Positions 40,552 to 49,969 of a stretch of 64,000 bases of DNA are shown one piece after another. Under the pieces are notes generated by a model that made no database searches, was not told the origin of the DNA, and saw nothing but the letters and a program-made list of their open reading frames with translations. Both the position numbers and the translations under genes were made by a program. The DNA is taken from assembly GCA_036752825.1 (NCBI GenBank), contig DAIORV010000002.1, positions 1 through 64,000 of the forward strand, written 5' to 3'. Position 1 is the first letter of the stretch. Each line of letters opens with the position of its first letter. The DNA is from UBA5177 sp002413265. Lineage in GTDB: Bacteria > Chloroflexota > UBA5177.

Positions 40552-40714
40552 CCTTCCCGGACCTCCCAACCACTGTTCGTGGGCGCGGGCAAGCTCAGCT
40601 CCTAAGCCCGTTCCGAGCCAGTGTACACGGAGACGACGGGAAGCCATGCGGACAGGCAAAAACAGACCACTATGGTAGTGTGAAAGTAGCTTAAAGACGC
40701 CTGAAATCAGCCAC

Positions 40715-40742
40715 TTGCAGCGCGGTCACGACCCGCTCTAAC
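40715..40742 (+). promoter_or_regulatory. Candidate promoter of the nuo operon
   Basis: TTGCAG (40715-40720), 16-bp spacer, TCTAAC (40737-40742) lies in the 237-nt gap between the divergent membrane protein gene and nuoA. Other AT-rich positions in the gap are possible; nothing else was seen in this stretch. Confidence 0.3.
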
Positions 40743-40788
40743 AACCGAGTCTCTAGTGGCGCGCGTCGGGCGATGGAGTGGGGGAACG

Positions 40789-41145
40789 GTGATCCAGGCG
40801 TACGTACCGCTGCTCATTCTCGCGCTTGTCGCCGGCGGGTTTGCAGCTTCAAACATACTCATCACTTTCGTGGTGGGGCCCTACCGGCCGACTCGCGAAA
40901 AGCTTTCTCCCTACGAGTCGGGAATGACGGAGATTGTCCCGCCTAGGCAGCGCTTCCCAATCAAGTTCTATGTGATCGCGATGCTGTTCTTGTTGTTTGA
41001 CATTGAGGCAGTCTCGTTTTATCCCTGGTCGATTCTCCTGCGCTCTCTGCACTTTGCCGGCTTTATAGAGATGCTGATTTTTGTTGCCATTTTGCTGGTA
41101 GGTTTCATCTACGTATGGAAGAAGGGAGCGCTCGATTGGGAGTAG
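40789..41145 (+). CDS. nuoA: NADH-quinone oxidoreductase subunit A
   Basis: A membrane subunit of complex I. The 118-residue protein has three helices and the conserved loop between the first and second (YRPTREKLSPYESGM), then FPIKFYVIAMLFLLFDIEAVSFYPW, diagnostic of NuoA. GTG 40789 with GGGGGAA upstream is chosen; an upstream GTG at 40756 would add 11 residues with no homology. It opens a 14-gene nuoA-N operon in canonical order. Confidence 0.95.
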   Translation: MIQAYVPLLILALVAGGFAASNILITFVVGPYRPTREKLSPYESGMTEIVPPRQRFPIKFYVIAMLFLLFDIEAVSFYPWSILLRSLHFAGFIEMLIFVAILLVGFIYVWKKGALDWE

Positions 41146-41723
41146 ATCAGAAGCCCGATCCGAACGCCATTGAGACCGTCACAATCGTTCCTGCACGACG
41201 ATTGATCAGCGAGGAGGAGAACGCTTTCTGGCCGACGCATCAGGGAGCCTTCCTCACGACGCGCATAGCCGACATTGGCCACTGGGGCCAGGCCAACTCC
41301 ATCTGGCCTGCTCTTTTTGGGCTAGCCTGCTGCGCCATCGAGATGATGGCCATGAGCGCTTCGCGCTGGGACGTAGCACGCTTCGGGTCAGAGGTCTTTC
41401 GAGCGTCACCCCGTCAATCTGACCTGATGATTGTCGCCGGGCGCTTGTCGGTGAAAATGGCACCGATTTTGCGCCAGGTCTACGACCAGATGCCTGATCC
41501 CAAGTGGGTCATTAGCATGGGGGCCTGTGCCTCAACCGGCGGAGTGTTCAACAACTACGCGATAGTGCAAGGGGTGGATCAGATAGTCCCTGTAGACGTC
41601 TACGTTCCGGGTTGCCCTCCCACGCCGGACATGCTGATGTACGGGTTCACGATGTTGCAGGACAAAATCAAGCAGGGCATCCCGCCGGCATCGGACCAGT
41701 GGCTCAGCGGGCGCGGAGTGTAG
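41136..41723 (+). CDS. nuoB: NADH-quinone oxidoreductase subunit B
   Basis: Carries the terminal cluster N2 that reduces quinone. The cluster ligands are visible: Cys65-Cys66 (GLACCAIEMM), Cys in MGACASTGG and Cys in YVPGCPPTPDML. TTG 41136 (195 residues) is favoured by AGGGAG about 9 nt upstream; ATG 41115 is in frame but has no ribosome binding site. The gene overlaps the end of nuoA by 10 nt. Confidence 0.95.
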   Translation: MGVDQKPDPNAIETVTIVPARRLISEEENAFWPTHQGAFLTTRIADIGHWGQANSIWPALFGLACCAIEMMAMSASRWDVARFGSEVFRASPRQSDLMIVAGRLSVKMAPILRQVYDQMPDPKWVISMGACASTGGVFNNYAIVQGVDQIVPVDVYVPGCPPTPDMLMYGFTMLQDKIKQGIPPASDQWLSGRGV

Positions 41724-41724
41724 C

Positions 41725-42216
41725 GTGAGCCCGGAAGAGACCTCTGAAGCGCTCCGAGCGCGCTTCGGTGATTCGGTGCTCGACGTGGTGCATTTTCGCG
41801 GCGAAGTGACCGCTCTTATTCAGAGGGATCTCATAGTCGAGGTTGCCGGGTATTGCCGCGACGAGCTCCAGTACAACTACCTGTCGGACGTCACGGCAAC
41901 GGACTGGCTCGATCGTCGACCGCGTTTCGACGTCGTCTACCACCTGACGTCTCTTGAACACTGGAACCGCTTCCGGCTTAAGGTCCAGGTCGACGATGGA
42001 CAGCAGGTGCCTACCGTCATTCCGGTCTGGAGAGCGGCAAACTGGGGCGAACGAGAGGTATGGGATCTCTTCGGGGTAGAGTTCGAAGGGCATCCAGACC
42101 TGAGACGACTCTTGCTTCCTGAAGGGTGGATCGGGCATCCACTGCGGAAGGACTACCCGCAGACGCAAATCGCTCTACCTCGACCAAAGTCCGACAAAGT
42201 GCTGCAGAGGGACTGA
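41725..42216 (+). CDS. nuoC: NADH-quinone oxidoreductase subunit C
   Basis: A 163-residue peripheral subunit packing against NuoD. The family core is seen in FDVVYHLTSLEHWNRFRLKV, PVWRAANWGEREVWDLFGVEFEGHPDLRRLLLPEGW and GHPLRKDYP. It is not fused to NuoD as in E. coli. GTG 41725, 1 nt after nuoB. Confidence 0.95.
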   Translation: MSPEETSEALRARFGDSVLDVVHFRGEVTALIQRDLIVEVAGYCRDELQYNYLSDVTATDWLDRRPRFDVVYHLTSLEHWNRFRLKVQVDDGQQVPTVIPVWRAANWGEREVWDLFGVEFEGHPDLRRLLLPEGWIGHPLRKDYPQTQIALPRPKSDKVLQRD

Positions 42217-42217
42217 A

Positions 42218-43402
42218 ATGGTAACGACGCCGTCTACCGGCGACACCATGGTCCTCAATCTAGGCCCTCATCATCCGTCGACTCACGGGGTACTCAGACT
42301 CTTGCTCGAGCTCGACGGTGAGTCGGTCATTAATGTGACGCCTGATATCGGCTATCTGCACACCGGCATCGAGAAGACCGGTGAGCGACTGAAATATCAA
42401 CAGGTGATTACGCTTGCCGACCGAATGGGTTATCTCGACAACATGCTGGACGAGCTGGCGTACGTTCTAGCCGCCGAGAAGCTGCTGGGTATCGAAGTCC
42501 CGGAACGGGTGAAATGGATTCGCGTGCTTCTCTCGGAGCTCGAGCGAATCGGCAGCCACTGCGTTTGGTTGGGCACCCATGCCCTCGACATGGGCGCGCT
42601 GAGCATGTTCATGTACGGCTTCCGGGAGCGCGAGAAAATTCTCGACATCAAGGAGCTGATAAGCGGCGTTCGGATGATGACCTTTTACTTCCGGATCGGT
42701 GGTCTCATGGCCGACCTGCCGCCCGAGTTCGAGCCGAAGGTGCGAGAGTTTCTTGCCTACATGCCGTCCAAGATCGACGAGTTCGAAGAGCTCTTGACCC
42801 TCAACGAGATATGGATTGAGCGAACCAAGGGCGTGGGACGTATCTCCGCTGAGGACGCGATCGCACTTGGCTGCTCAGGCCCGACCTTGAGAGCTTCAGG
42901 TGTCCCCTACGACGTTCGACGGGTGAATCCGTACTCCGGATACGAGAATTTTGACTTTGACGTAATCACCGGTACGAATGGCGATGTGTACGATCGCTTT
43001 TACTGCCGAATGCAGGAGATGCGGCAGAGCCTTCGAATAGTCGAGCAGGCTCTCGACACGATGCCGGACGGTCCCTGGCGGATCGACGATCGCAAGATTG
43101 TGCCTCCGCCGAAGGACGAGCTGGTGAGCAGTATGGAGTCCCTGATCCACCATTTCAAGCTGTTTACGGAGGGGCTCAAGCCACCGCCAGGAGAAGTTTA
43201 TGCAGCAATCGAAGGGGCACGGGGCGAGATGGGCATCTTTCTCGTGAGCAACGGAACCGGAAAACCGTATCGCTTCCACATGCGCGCACCGTCTCTTTAC
43301 AATCTGCAGGCACTGCCTCACATGTCCCGTAACCACATGGTGAGCGACATCATCGCCATCATCGGAAGTATCGACATTGTTCTTGGCGAGGTCGACCGTT
43401 AG
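42218..43402 (+). CDS. nuoD: NADH-quinone oxidoreductase subunit D
   Basis: The 394-residue 49-kDa-type subunit forms the quinone-binding cavity with NuoB. Marks: LNLGPHHPSTHGVLRLLLEL (quinone-site His), GYLHTGIEKTGE, DRMGYLDNMLDELAY, ERIGSHCVWLGTHALDMGA and EGARGEMGIFLVSNG, with a C terminus ending SIDIVLGEVDR, as in functional NuoD. ATG 42218. Confidence 0.97.
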   Translation: MVTTPSTGDTMVLNLGPHHPSTHGVLRLLLELDGESVINVTPDIGYLHTGIEKTGERLKYQQVITLADRMGYLDNMLDELAYVLAAEKLLGIEVPERVKWIRVLLSELERIGSHCVWLGTHALDMGALSMFMYGFREREKILDIKELISGVRMMTFYFRIGGLMADLPPEFEPKVREFLAYMPSKIDEFEELLTLNEIWIERTKGVGRISAEDAIALGCSGPTLRASGVPYDVRRVNPYSGYENFDFDVITGTNGDVYDRFYCRMQEMRQSLRIVEQALDTMPDGPWRIDDRKIVPPPKDELVSSMESLIHHFKLFTEGLKPPPGEVYAAIEGARGEMGIFLVSNGTGKPYRFHMRAPSLYNLQALPHMSRNHMVSDIIAIIGSIDIVLGEVDR

Positions 43403-43954
43403 ATGGCCGTGCTCACCGACGAGTCTTTGCGGACAATCCGGTCCCTGGCGGAGCGTTACCCGGACCAGCGCTCCGCCCTCTTACCCGCGCTGCACATCGC
43501 TCAGAACCAGCTCGGGTGGGTCAGTGGACAGGCAATGGAAGAAGTCGGCAGCGTTTTGGGTATCGAGCCCGACCAGGTTCAGGAGGTCGCGACTTTTTAC
43601 AGCATGTATTACACGGAACCGGTGGGAACCTACGTGCTCGAAGTCTGCAAGACGGCGCCCTGCTCGTTCATGGGGGCCGACGAGATCATCGACTACGTCT
43701 CGCAGAAACTTGGCATAGAGCCCGGTGAGACGACGCCGGACGGCATGTTCACCTTATTGAGGGTCGAGTGTCTTGCGGCGTGTCATCGAGCACCAATGAT
43801 GCAGGTGAATCACCGCTACTACCAGGATCTAACGCCGGCGAAAGTGGACGCGCTGATCGAGGCGGCTCGTCAGCAACAGCTTCGAGCCGAGCATCTCCCG
43901 GGTTTCAACATTCGGCGCACCTGGTCCGAGACGGTCCAGGCGGATGTGACATAA
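43403..43954 (+). CDS. nuoE: NADH-quinone oxidoreductase subunit E
   Basis: The 183-residue 24-kDa-type subunit binds the 2Fe-2S cluster N1a through Cys82, Cys87, Cys123 and Cys127 (VCKTAPCSFMG and ECLAACHRAPMMQV). The ATG at 43403 follows the nuoD stop with no gap. Together with NuoF and NuoG it makes this an NADH-oxidising enzyme. Confidence 0.96.
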   Translation: MAVLTDESLRTIRSLAERYPDQRSALLPALHIAQNQLGWVSGQAMEEVGSVLGIEPDQVQEVATFYSMYYTEPVGTYVLEVCKTAPCSFMGADEIIDYVSQKLGIEPGETTPDGMFTLLRVECLAACHRAPMMQVNHRYYQDLTPAKVDALIEAARQQQLRAEHLPGFNIRRTWSETVQADVT

Positions 43955-45244
43955 GTGGATCCTATTCTCTTCAAGCACGTGTCGTCCCCAGATATTGGCG
44001 AGCTCCCCGTTTACGCGGACAGCGGCGGATACTCGGCATTTCGCCAGGCCGTCACCGAGATGCAGCCAGCTGAGGTTACCCAGGTAATTTCCGACTCGGG
44101 ACTGTCCGGACGGGGCGGGGCCGGCTTTCCCACCGGTCGTAAATGGAGCTTCATCCCGAAGGGCATGCTCCCTACATATCTCGTGATCAACGCCGACGAA
44201 AGCGAGCCCGGCGCCTTCAAGGACCGGGAGCTTATGGAGCGCAACCCTCATCAACTGCTGGAAGGCGTTGCCATCGCGGCTTATGCCATAGGCTGCCGTA
44301 CCGCCTTCATCTACATTCGCGGGGAGTTTCTGTACATCGGGGAAATTCTCGAGGCGGCAGTAGGGGAGGCCCGCAAAGCCGGTTTCCTGGGCGACAAGGT
44401 TTTTGGGTCAGATTTCGATATCGACATCGTGGTTCATAGGGGCGCGGGCGCCTATATCTGCGGCGAGGAGAGCGCGCTTCTCGACTCTCTGGAGGGCTAC
44501 CGAGGCTTTCCACGCCTGCGACCTCCCTTTCCTGCCGTCAAGGGCCTGTACGGCCAGCCCACAGTCATCAACAATGTCGAAACGATTGCCAACGTCCCGC
44601 ACATCGTCAAGAACGGTGCGGACTGGTTCAAGGAGTACGGGACGGACAAGAGCTCCGGGACCAAGATCTGTTCGATCAGCGGACCGGTGAACCGACCCGG
44701 TAACTACGAGATGAACATGGGGACTCCGTTTCGCGTTCTGCTGGAAGAGCAGGCCGGTGGCTTAAGTGACGGAAAGAAGCTGAAGGCCTATATTCCCGGC
44801 GGAGCGTCGGCGCCCATGCTACCCAACCGACCTGAGTTTCTCGACATTGCTCTTTCATACGAGGCATACCGTGAGGCGGGGTCGGCCTTCGGGTCCGCCA
44901 GCTTCATCATCATCCCCGACGATGTGTGCATTCTCAGGGTTCAACAGCGCCTAAGCGAGTTCTTCGCGCATGAATCGTGTGGAAAGTGCATACCATGTCG
45001 CGAGGGCACTCCTTGGCTTGCCAAGACCGTGCAGAGGATCGAGAACGGACAGGGGCGCGAGGAGGACCTTCCTCTGCTCCTGGATATCTGCGACAACATC
45101 TTGGGACGATCATTTTGCGCGCTGGGCGACTTTGCTACCTCCAACATCGTGGCCACGGTCAAATATTTCTACGACGAATACGAAGAACATATCCGCAGCC
45201 GCGGATGCCCCTTCCATCCCCGGCCGGCACAGGCCGTAGCCTAA
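43955..45244 (+). CDS. nuoF: NADH-quinone oxidoreductase subunit F
   Basis: The 429-residue 51-kDa-type subunit binds NADH, FMN and the 4Fe-4S cluster N3. Nucleotide motifs: RGGAGFPTGRKWSF, NADESEPGAFKDRELM and GAGAYICGEESAL. Cluster ligands: Cys342, Cys345, Cys348 (CGKCIPCREGT) and Cys388 (RSFCALGDFA). GTG 43955 follows nuoE with no gap. Confidence 0.97.
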   Translation: MDPILFKHVSSPDIGELPVYADSGGYSAFRQAVTEMQPAEVTQVISDSGLSGRGGAGFPTGRKWSFIPKGMLPTYLVINADESEPGAFKDRELMERNPHQLLEGVAIAAYAIGCRTAFIYIRGEFLYIGEILEAAVGEARKAGFLGDKVFGSDFDIDIVVHRGAGAYICGEESALLDSLEGYRGFPRLRPPFPAVKGLYGQPTVINNVETIANVPHIVKNGADWFKEYGTDKSSGTKICSISGPVNRPGNYEMNMGTPFRVLLEEQAGGLSDGKKLKAYIPGGASAPMLPNRPEFLDIALSYEAYREAGSAFGSASFIIIPDDVCILRVQQRLSEFFAHESCGKCIPCREGTPWLAKTVQRIENGQGREEDLPLLLDICDNILGRSFCALGDFATSNIVATVKYFYDEYEEHIRSRGCPFHPRPAQAVA

Positions 45245-45305
45245 TGCGGTGCTTTGTGCAGGCGCGCCGATTCACTCAGCGAAGCGCTCCTCGCCGGAGG
45301 TTTTC

Positions 45306-47417
45306 TTGGAAGACCTGGTAACGATCACCGTCGACAGCCAGGAAATGCAGGTGCCGAAGGGCACACTCCTGTGGGAAGCATGCAAATCTCACGGCATCGA
45401 CATCCCGATCTTTTGCTACCACACCAAACTCGGCCCTGTGGGCGCATGCCGCACGTGCCTGGTGGAGCAAGAAGGGATCGCGAAGGGCCCCATTACCGCG
45501 TGCTCCACGCCGGTCTCCGACGGAATGAAGATACGAACGCGAAGTCCTGTCGTGCAGAAGGCGCAGAAGGGCATCTTCGAGTTTCTTCTACTAAATCACC
45601 CGCTGGATTGCCCGATCTGTGATCGGGGCGGGGAGTGCCCTCTTCAGGATCAGACTTTTGCGTACGGCCCTGGCTCCTCTCGCTATGTGGAGCCTAAGAG
45701 ACACCACGTGAAGCCGATCCCATTGGGGCCGACCATAGCCCTCGACCGGGAGCGCTGCGTGCTCTGCTGGCGCTGCGTGCGGTTCACTTCGGAGATCGCA
45801 GAAGACAAGTCGATAGTGCTTCTGGATCGAGGCGACCACAGCTCCGTGGGGACGTTTCAGGATGAGCCTTACATCTCCAACTTTTCTGGAAATGTTGTCG
45901 AGCTCTGTCCGGTCGGTGCGCTTACCAGCCGCAAACAGCGGTTCCATTTTCGACCATGGGAGCTGCAGAATCGACCGAGCATCTGCCCTCACTGCCCGAT
46001 GGGCTGCAATATCAATGTCTCCGTGCGAAAGAATGACGAGGTCATTCGTTTTCTCTCGCGAGACAACCCGGACGTGGACAACAGCTGGCTGTGCGACCGG
46101 GGACGGTACAACTTTGAGTTCATCAATAGTCCCGAGCGTCTCAAGGCGCCGCTGCTAAGGCGGGACGAGGGGTTCGTCGAAGTCTCATGGGATAGGGCAC
46201 TGGGGTTCATAGCCGCGCGAGTAAAGCAAATTCTGGTCGATAGCGAACCCGAGGCCATCATTGGAATCGCTTCCCCGCGGCTCAGCAATGAGGACCTGTG
46301 GGTATTCAAGCGCTTCATGAACGACGTCATCGGAAGTGATGCCGTCGATCATTTCCCACGACCGTCGCAGGCACTCACCGGGTCCGGTGAGCGAGCCATG
46401 AACCGGCTGGATGAGGCGCTCATGCCCATCTCCGACCTGCGCAAGGCGAAGACCATCTTGCTTCTGGGGGCGGATCCAAGCGCACGAGAGCCGGTCCTCG
46501 AGCTTCACATTCGCGACGCGGTGAACAAGCACGGTGGTCGGTTGGCGGTCATGGCGCACGATGAGATAACGCTTTCCTCAAAGGCTCACGCCACACTTTC
46601 ATACCCAAACGAACAATTCGAACAGTACGTGAGGGCTCTCGCTTCGGGCCTCGCCGACGCGCGTGCCGTCGGCCCGTCTCAAACGGACACTGGACTGGAT
46701 GCATGGGCCGGAGGCTCTGAGATTCGAGACTTTGTGGGGAAGGCCTTTGCAGAAGGGCCGGTCGCCGTTATCTACGACGATACGTTCAAGGACATCCGCG
46801 ATCCGAGTGGAGCGCTAGAGGCAATCGCGCAGCTGATTGAGGTGCTCGCCCAAATCGGTCCCGTTGGGGTGCTCCCGATGCTCGACGATTGCAACTCGAT
46901 GGGCGCCCGAGATCTGGGTCTACTTCCTCCAATGTCCAACGGAGGCAAGTGGGGTCCGCCCCTCACTTCCCAATTCGGAGGCGCGACTTCGCGGCTCCGC
47001 GGAGCGTTCGTTCTGGGCTCCAATCTCGCGGAAGATCTTCACGACACCAATCTCATCGCCGGCCTGCGAGATCTGGAGCTGCTGGTGGTCAGCGAGCTGA
47101 TCCTAACCGACACGGCAAAGCATGCTGACGTCATTCTTCCGGCGGCCAGCTTCGCCGAGAAGGCAGGTACTTTTACCAACACCGAGCGCAGGATCCAGCG
47201 CATCAGCGAGACGGTGCCGTCCCCAGGCATTGCCAGGTCTGACTGGGAGATGCTTGTCGACCTGTCCCAATACTTCGACCGGCCTCTCGAGTTTGCGGCG
47301 GCCGAAGAAGTCTGGGACGACATCCGGCGAGCCGTCACCGCGTACTCCGACATTTCGTATGAAGATGTGGGTCTTGCTGGAGTACGGCCCAACGCCGGCT
47401 CCTTGCAGCCGGCGTGA
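45306..47417 (+). CDS. nuoG: NADH-quinone oxidoreductase subunit G
   Basis: The 703-residue 75-kDa-type subunit. The N-terminal ferredoxin-like part holds cluster ligands in CYHTKLGPVGACRTCLVEQ and ITACSTP (2Fe-2S) and in DCPICDRGGECPLQD and ERCVLCWRCVRFT (4Fe-4S). The motif CPHCPMGC with WLCDRGRY shows that the extra cluster N7 ligands are present, as in Thermus and E. coli. The remainder is a molybdopterin-oxidoreductase-like domain without evident cofactor role. TTG 45306 with GGAGG 5 nt upstream; an upstream ATG has weaker support. Confidence 0.95.
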   Translation: MEDLVTITVDSQEMQVPKGTLLWEACKSHGIDIPIFCYHTKLGPVGACRTCLVEQEGIAKGPITACSTPVSDGMKIRTRSPVVQKAQKGIFEFLLLNHPLDCPICDRGGECPLQDQTFAYGPGSSRYVEPKRHHVKPIPLGPTIALDRERCVLCWRCVRFTSEIAEDKSIVLLDRGDHSSVGTFQDEPYISNFSGNVVELCPVGALTSRKQRFHFRPWELQNRPSICPHCPMGCNINVSVRKNDEVIRFLSRDNPDVDNSWLCDRGRYNFEFINSPERLKAPLLRRDEGFVEVSWDRALGFIAARVKQILVDSEPEAIIGIASPRLSNEDLWVFKRFMNDVIGSDAVDHFPRPSQALTGSGERAMNRLDEALMPISDLRKAKTILLLGADPSAREPVLELHIRDAVNKHGGRLAVMAHDEITLSSKAHATLSYPNEQFEQYVRALASGLADARAVGPSQTDTGLDAWAGGSEIRDFVGKAFAEGPVAVIYDDTFKDIRDPSGALEAIAQLIEVLAQIGPVGVLPMLDDCNSMGARDLGLLPPMSNGGKWGPPLTSQFGGATSRLRGAFVLGSNLAEDLHDTNLIAGLRDLELLVVSELILTDTAKHADVILPAASFAEKAGTFTNTERRIQRISETVPSPGIARSDWEMLVDLSQYFDRPLEFAAAEEVWDDIRRAVTAYSDISYEDVGLAGVRPNAGSLQPA

Positions 47418-47432
47418 CCGAGGGCCCCAACA

Positions 47433-48473
47433 GTGCGAGACGCCATCGACATCATCGCCGAATCGCTTATCAAAAGCGTCGTGGCGATTGGCTTTCTGTT
47501 CGCCTCGTTCGGATATTTGACCTACGCCGAGCGCAAGATTCTGGGACGAATGCAGTCCCGGTATGGTCCGAATCGGGTGGGGCCGTTTGGCCTTCTACAG
47601 CCGCTCGCCGACGGACTAAAGCTGCTGCTTAAGGAGCAAGTGACGCCGCGAGAGGTGAAGACCTTCGTCTATCTGGCGGCCCCCGCCATCTCCATATTCG
47701 TCGCTCTCATGGCCTTCGCAATCGTTCCCGTCGGCCCGCCTTTTTTTCTTTTCGGCAAAGAGCGGATCATGGCGATCGCCAACGTCAACATTGGGCTGTT
47801 GTATCTGGTAGCGATTCTCTCTCTCGGTGTGTACGGGATCGTTCTTGGTTCGTGGAGCTCGGCTAACCGGTATTCGTTGCTCGGTGGACTTCGATCCAGC
47901 GCGCAGATGATTTCGTACGAGCTCTCACTTGGACTTGCCCTCATCGCAGTGGTCGTTTTGGCCGGAACCCTCAGCCCCATGGGGATCGTGGCGGCTCAGA
48001 ACCAGACGGGAATGTCCTGGTTTTTCCTGCTGCAACCGATCGGTTTTCTGCTGTTCGCAATCGGAGGGTTCGCGGAGACCAATCGCGCGCCCTTCGACCT
48101 GGCCGAAGCCGAGCAGGAGCTCGTCGCGGGTTATCACACCGAGTACGCAGGTATGCGCTTCGCCCTCTACTTCGCGGCTGAGTACATCAATATGGTGACG
48201 ATCAGCGCGCTCGTTACGACGCTCTTCCTTGGCGGCTGGGTTGGCATAGGCAATGGAATCTTTTTCAACATCACCTCCGCACCCTGGGCCCAGCTAATCG
48301 GCGTATTCTGGTTTCTTTTCAAGAGCGCGGCCTTCCTCTTTCTCTATATCTGGATTCGGGCGACCCTGCCCCGACTCCGCTACGATCAGCTCATGTGGTT
48401 CGGTTGGAAGATTCTGCTGCCGGTGGCCGTTCTAAATCTGGTCGTAACCGCTCTGTATGTAAGCTTGATTTGA
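47433..48473 (+). CDS. nuoH: NADH-quinone oxidoreductase subunit H
   Basis: The 346-residue membrane subunit at the interface with the peripheral arm, about eight helices. Marks: YAERKILGRMQSRYGPNRVGP, LADGLKLLLKEQ, GGLRSSAQMISYELSLGLA, FAETNRAPFDLAEAEQELV and TEYAGMRFALYFAAEY; the acidic loop residues are those of the quinone channel. GTG 47433. Confidence 0.96.
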   Translation: MRDAIDIIAESLIKSVVAIGFLFASFGYLTYAERKILGRMQSRYGPNRVGPFGLLQPLADGLKLLLKEQVTPREVKTFVYLAAPAISIFVALMAFAIVPVGPPFFLFGKERIMAIANVNIGLLYLVAILSLGVYGIVLGSWSSANRYSLLGGLRSSAQMISYELSLGLALIAVVVLAGTLSPMGIVAAQNQTGMSWFFLLQPIGFLLFAIGGFAETNRAPFDLAEAEQELVAGYHTEYAGMRFALYFAAEYINMVTISALVTTLFLGGWVGIGNGIFFNITSAPWAQLIGVFWFLFKSAAFLFLYIWIRATLPRLRYDQLMWFGWKILLPVAVLNLVVTALYVSLI

Positions 48474-48534
48474 AGCAGGACCACAGCCCCGCGGTCCCGT
48501 TTCCCGGTTCCCAATCCGTAAGTGTGAGGTCTTA

Positions 48535-48981
48535 GTGGCGTTACTCGAAATCGCGCGCGGCCTGCGCGTGACACTGAAGAACATGGTCCGGCCGGTTCAC
48601 ACCGTCCAGTATCCGGAGGAACGCAGAATTCTCCCAGAGAGAACGCGCGGTCGGCATGTCCTGCACCGCTACGAGAACGGACTCGAGCGCTGCATCGGCT
48701 GCTACTTATGCGCGGGGGCATGCCCGGCCGACTGCATCTATATCGAGGCCGCTGAGAACACCCCGGAGAACCGAGTTTCCGCGGGAGAGCGGTATGCAAA
48801 CGTTTACGAGATCGATTTACTGCGTTGCATTTTTTGCGGATTCTGTGAGGAGGCGTGTCCGACCGGCGCAATCACGTTGGAACCGATACTCGATCTCTCG
48901 GACTATCAACGCGGACCTCTGATCTATTCGAAGGACATGCTGTTGGAGCCGGCGCGAGATCTGGATGCGCTGCCGGCATAG
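48535..48981 (+). CDS. nuoI: NADH-quinone oxidoreductase subunit I
   Basis: The 148-residue ferredoxin-type subunit with clusters N6a and N6b: Cys53/56/59 with Cys63 (CIGCYLCAGACP) and Cys98/101/104 with Cys108 (CIFCGFCEEACP). GTG 48535. It is preceded by a 61-nt spacer, the largest within the operon. Confidence 0.96.
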   Translation: MALLEIARGLRVTLKNMVRPVHTVQYPEERRILPERTRGRHVLHRYENGLERCIGCYLCAGACPADCIYIEAAENTPENRVSAGERYANVYEIDLLRCIFCGFCEEACPTGAITLEPILDLSDYQRGPLIYSKDMLLEPARDLDALPA

Positions 48982-49011
48982 AGGCCCGGCACGAATGAGG
49001 AGGACGGTGGG

Positions 49012-49665
49012 TTGACGCCTGTTGAGAGCGTCGTCTTTTGGGTGGCCTCGGCGCTGGCTATAGCTGGGGGACTGGGAGTAGTGTCCTCCAGAGGAGCCAT
49101 TTACAGCGCTCTCTCGCTCATCCTGACGCTATCGCAGCTGGCAGTGCTCTTTTTGCTCCTGAATGCTCAGTTCATAGCCGCCGCGCAAATTTTGATTTAC
49201 GCCGGAGCAGTGATGGTGCTGTTTCTCTTCGTGATTACCCTGCTGGGCGTACAGGAGTACGAGTTCATGGGCCGGCACCTTCCCGGTCAGCGGGCGTTCA
49301 GCATGATTTTCGCGGCACTATTGCTGCTCAGCGTCGTCTATTTCGTCGGGCAGACTCCGCACAAGCTTGCCGCCGTCCACGGCAACTTCAACGCGCAGCT
49401 TGCCTCGGGTAATGTGGCCGCCTTCGGAAAGCAGCTCTTCACGACCTTCGTCTTTCCTTTCGAAGCAACGACGCTGCTCCTGATCGTGGCAATGATCGGC
49501 GCCGTCTCGCTGGGCCGACGACAGCGACCCAACGCCGAGGGCTCACTGTTGGAGCAGCGTCGCGACACACTGCTGCCCCTCGCCCCCCAAACCACCACCG
49601 ACCGGGCCGACGACGGCATACCCCGCGCTGCCACGGCGGGGGCGGAAGCGGGGCGCGAAGAATGA
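49012..49665 (+). CDS. nuoJ: NADH-quinone oxidoreductase subunit J
   Basis: A 217-residue membrane subunit with five helices and the conserved stretch AQILIYAGAVMVLFLFVITLLG, the helix containing the pi-bulge of complex I. The C-terminal 45 residues are a soluble Arg/Ala/Thr-rich tail longer than usual. TTG 49012 with GGAGGA upstream; its stop overlaps nuoK. Confidence 0.93.
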   Translation: MTPVESVVFWVASALAIAGGLGVVSSRGAIYSALSLILTLSQLAVLFLLLNAQFIAAAQILIYAGAVMVLFLFVITLLGVQEYEFMGRHLPGQRAFSMIFAALLLLSVVYFVGQTPHKLAAVHGNFNAQLASGNVAAFGKQLFTTFVFPFEATTLLLIVAMIGAVSLGRRQRPNAEGSLLEQRRDTLLPLAPQTTTDRADDGIPRAATAGAEAGREE

Positions 49666-49967
49666 CGCCGAGCGCCGATCACTTCCTTGTTGTCAGCGCG
49701 ATCCTATTCACGCTCGGCACCGTTGGGGTTCTCACACGGCGTGACCCGCTCGTCGTCTTCATGTCTATCGAGCTCATGCTGAACTCCGTGAACCTGACCT
49801 TCGTCACCTTCTCTCATTATCTGAGCTCGCCGGATGGGCAGATCTTCGTGTTCATCATCATGACGGTCGCGGCGGCTGAAGTAGTCGTCGGCCTGGCGCT
49901 GATAGTGTCGATTTTTCAAACGCGGCAGCGCATCGACGTCGATGAGCTCGACGAGATGCGGGGCTAG
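49662..49967 (+). CDS. nuoK: NADH-quinone oxidoreductase subunit K
   Basis: A 101-residue, three-helix subunit homologous to MrpC. Marks: GTVGVLTRRDPLVVFMSIELMLNSVNL, with the conserved Glu of the second helix, and FIIMTVAAAEVVVGLALIVS with the second Glu. The ATG overlaps the nuoJ stop (ATGA). Confidence 0.96.
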   Translation: MTPSADHFLVVSAILFTLGTVGVLTRRDPLVVFMSIELMLNSVNLTFVTFSHYLSSPDGQIFVFIIMTVAAAEVVVGLALIVSIFQTRQRIDVDELDEMRG

Positions 49968-49969
49968 CC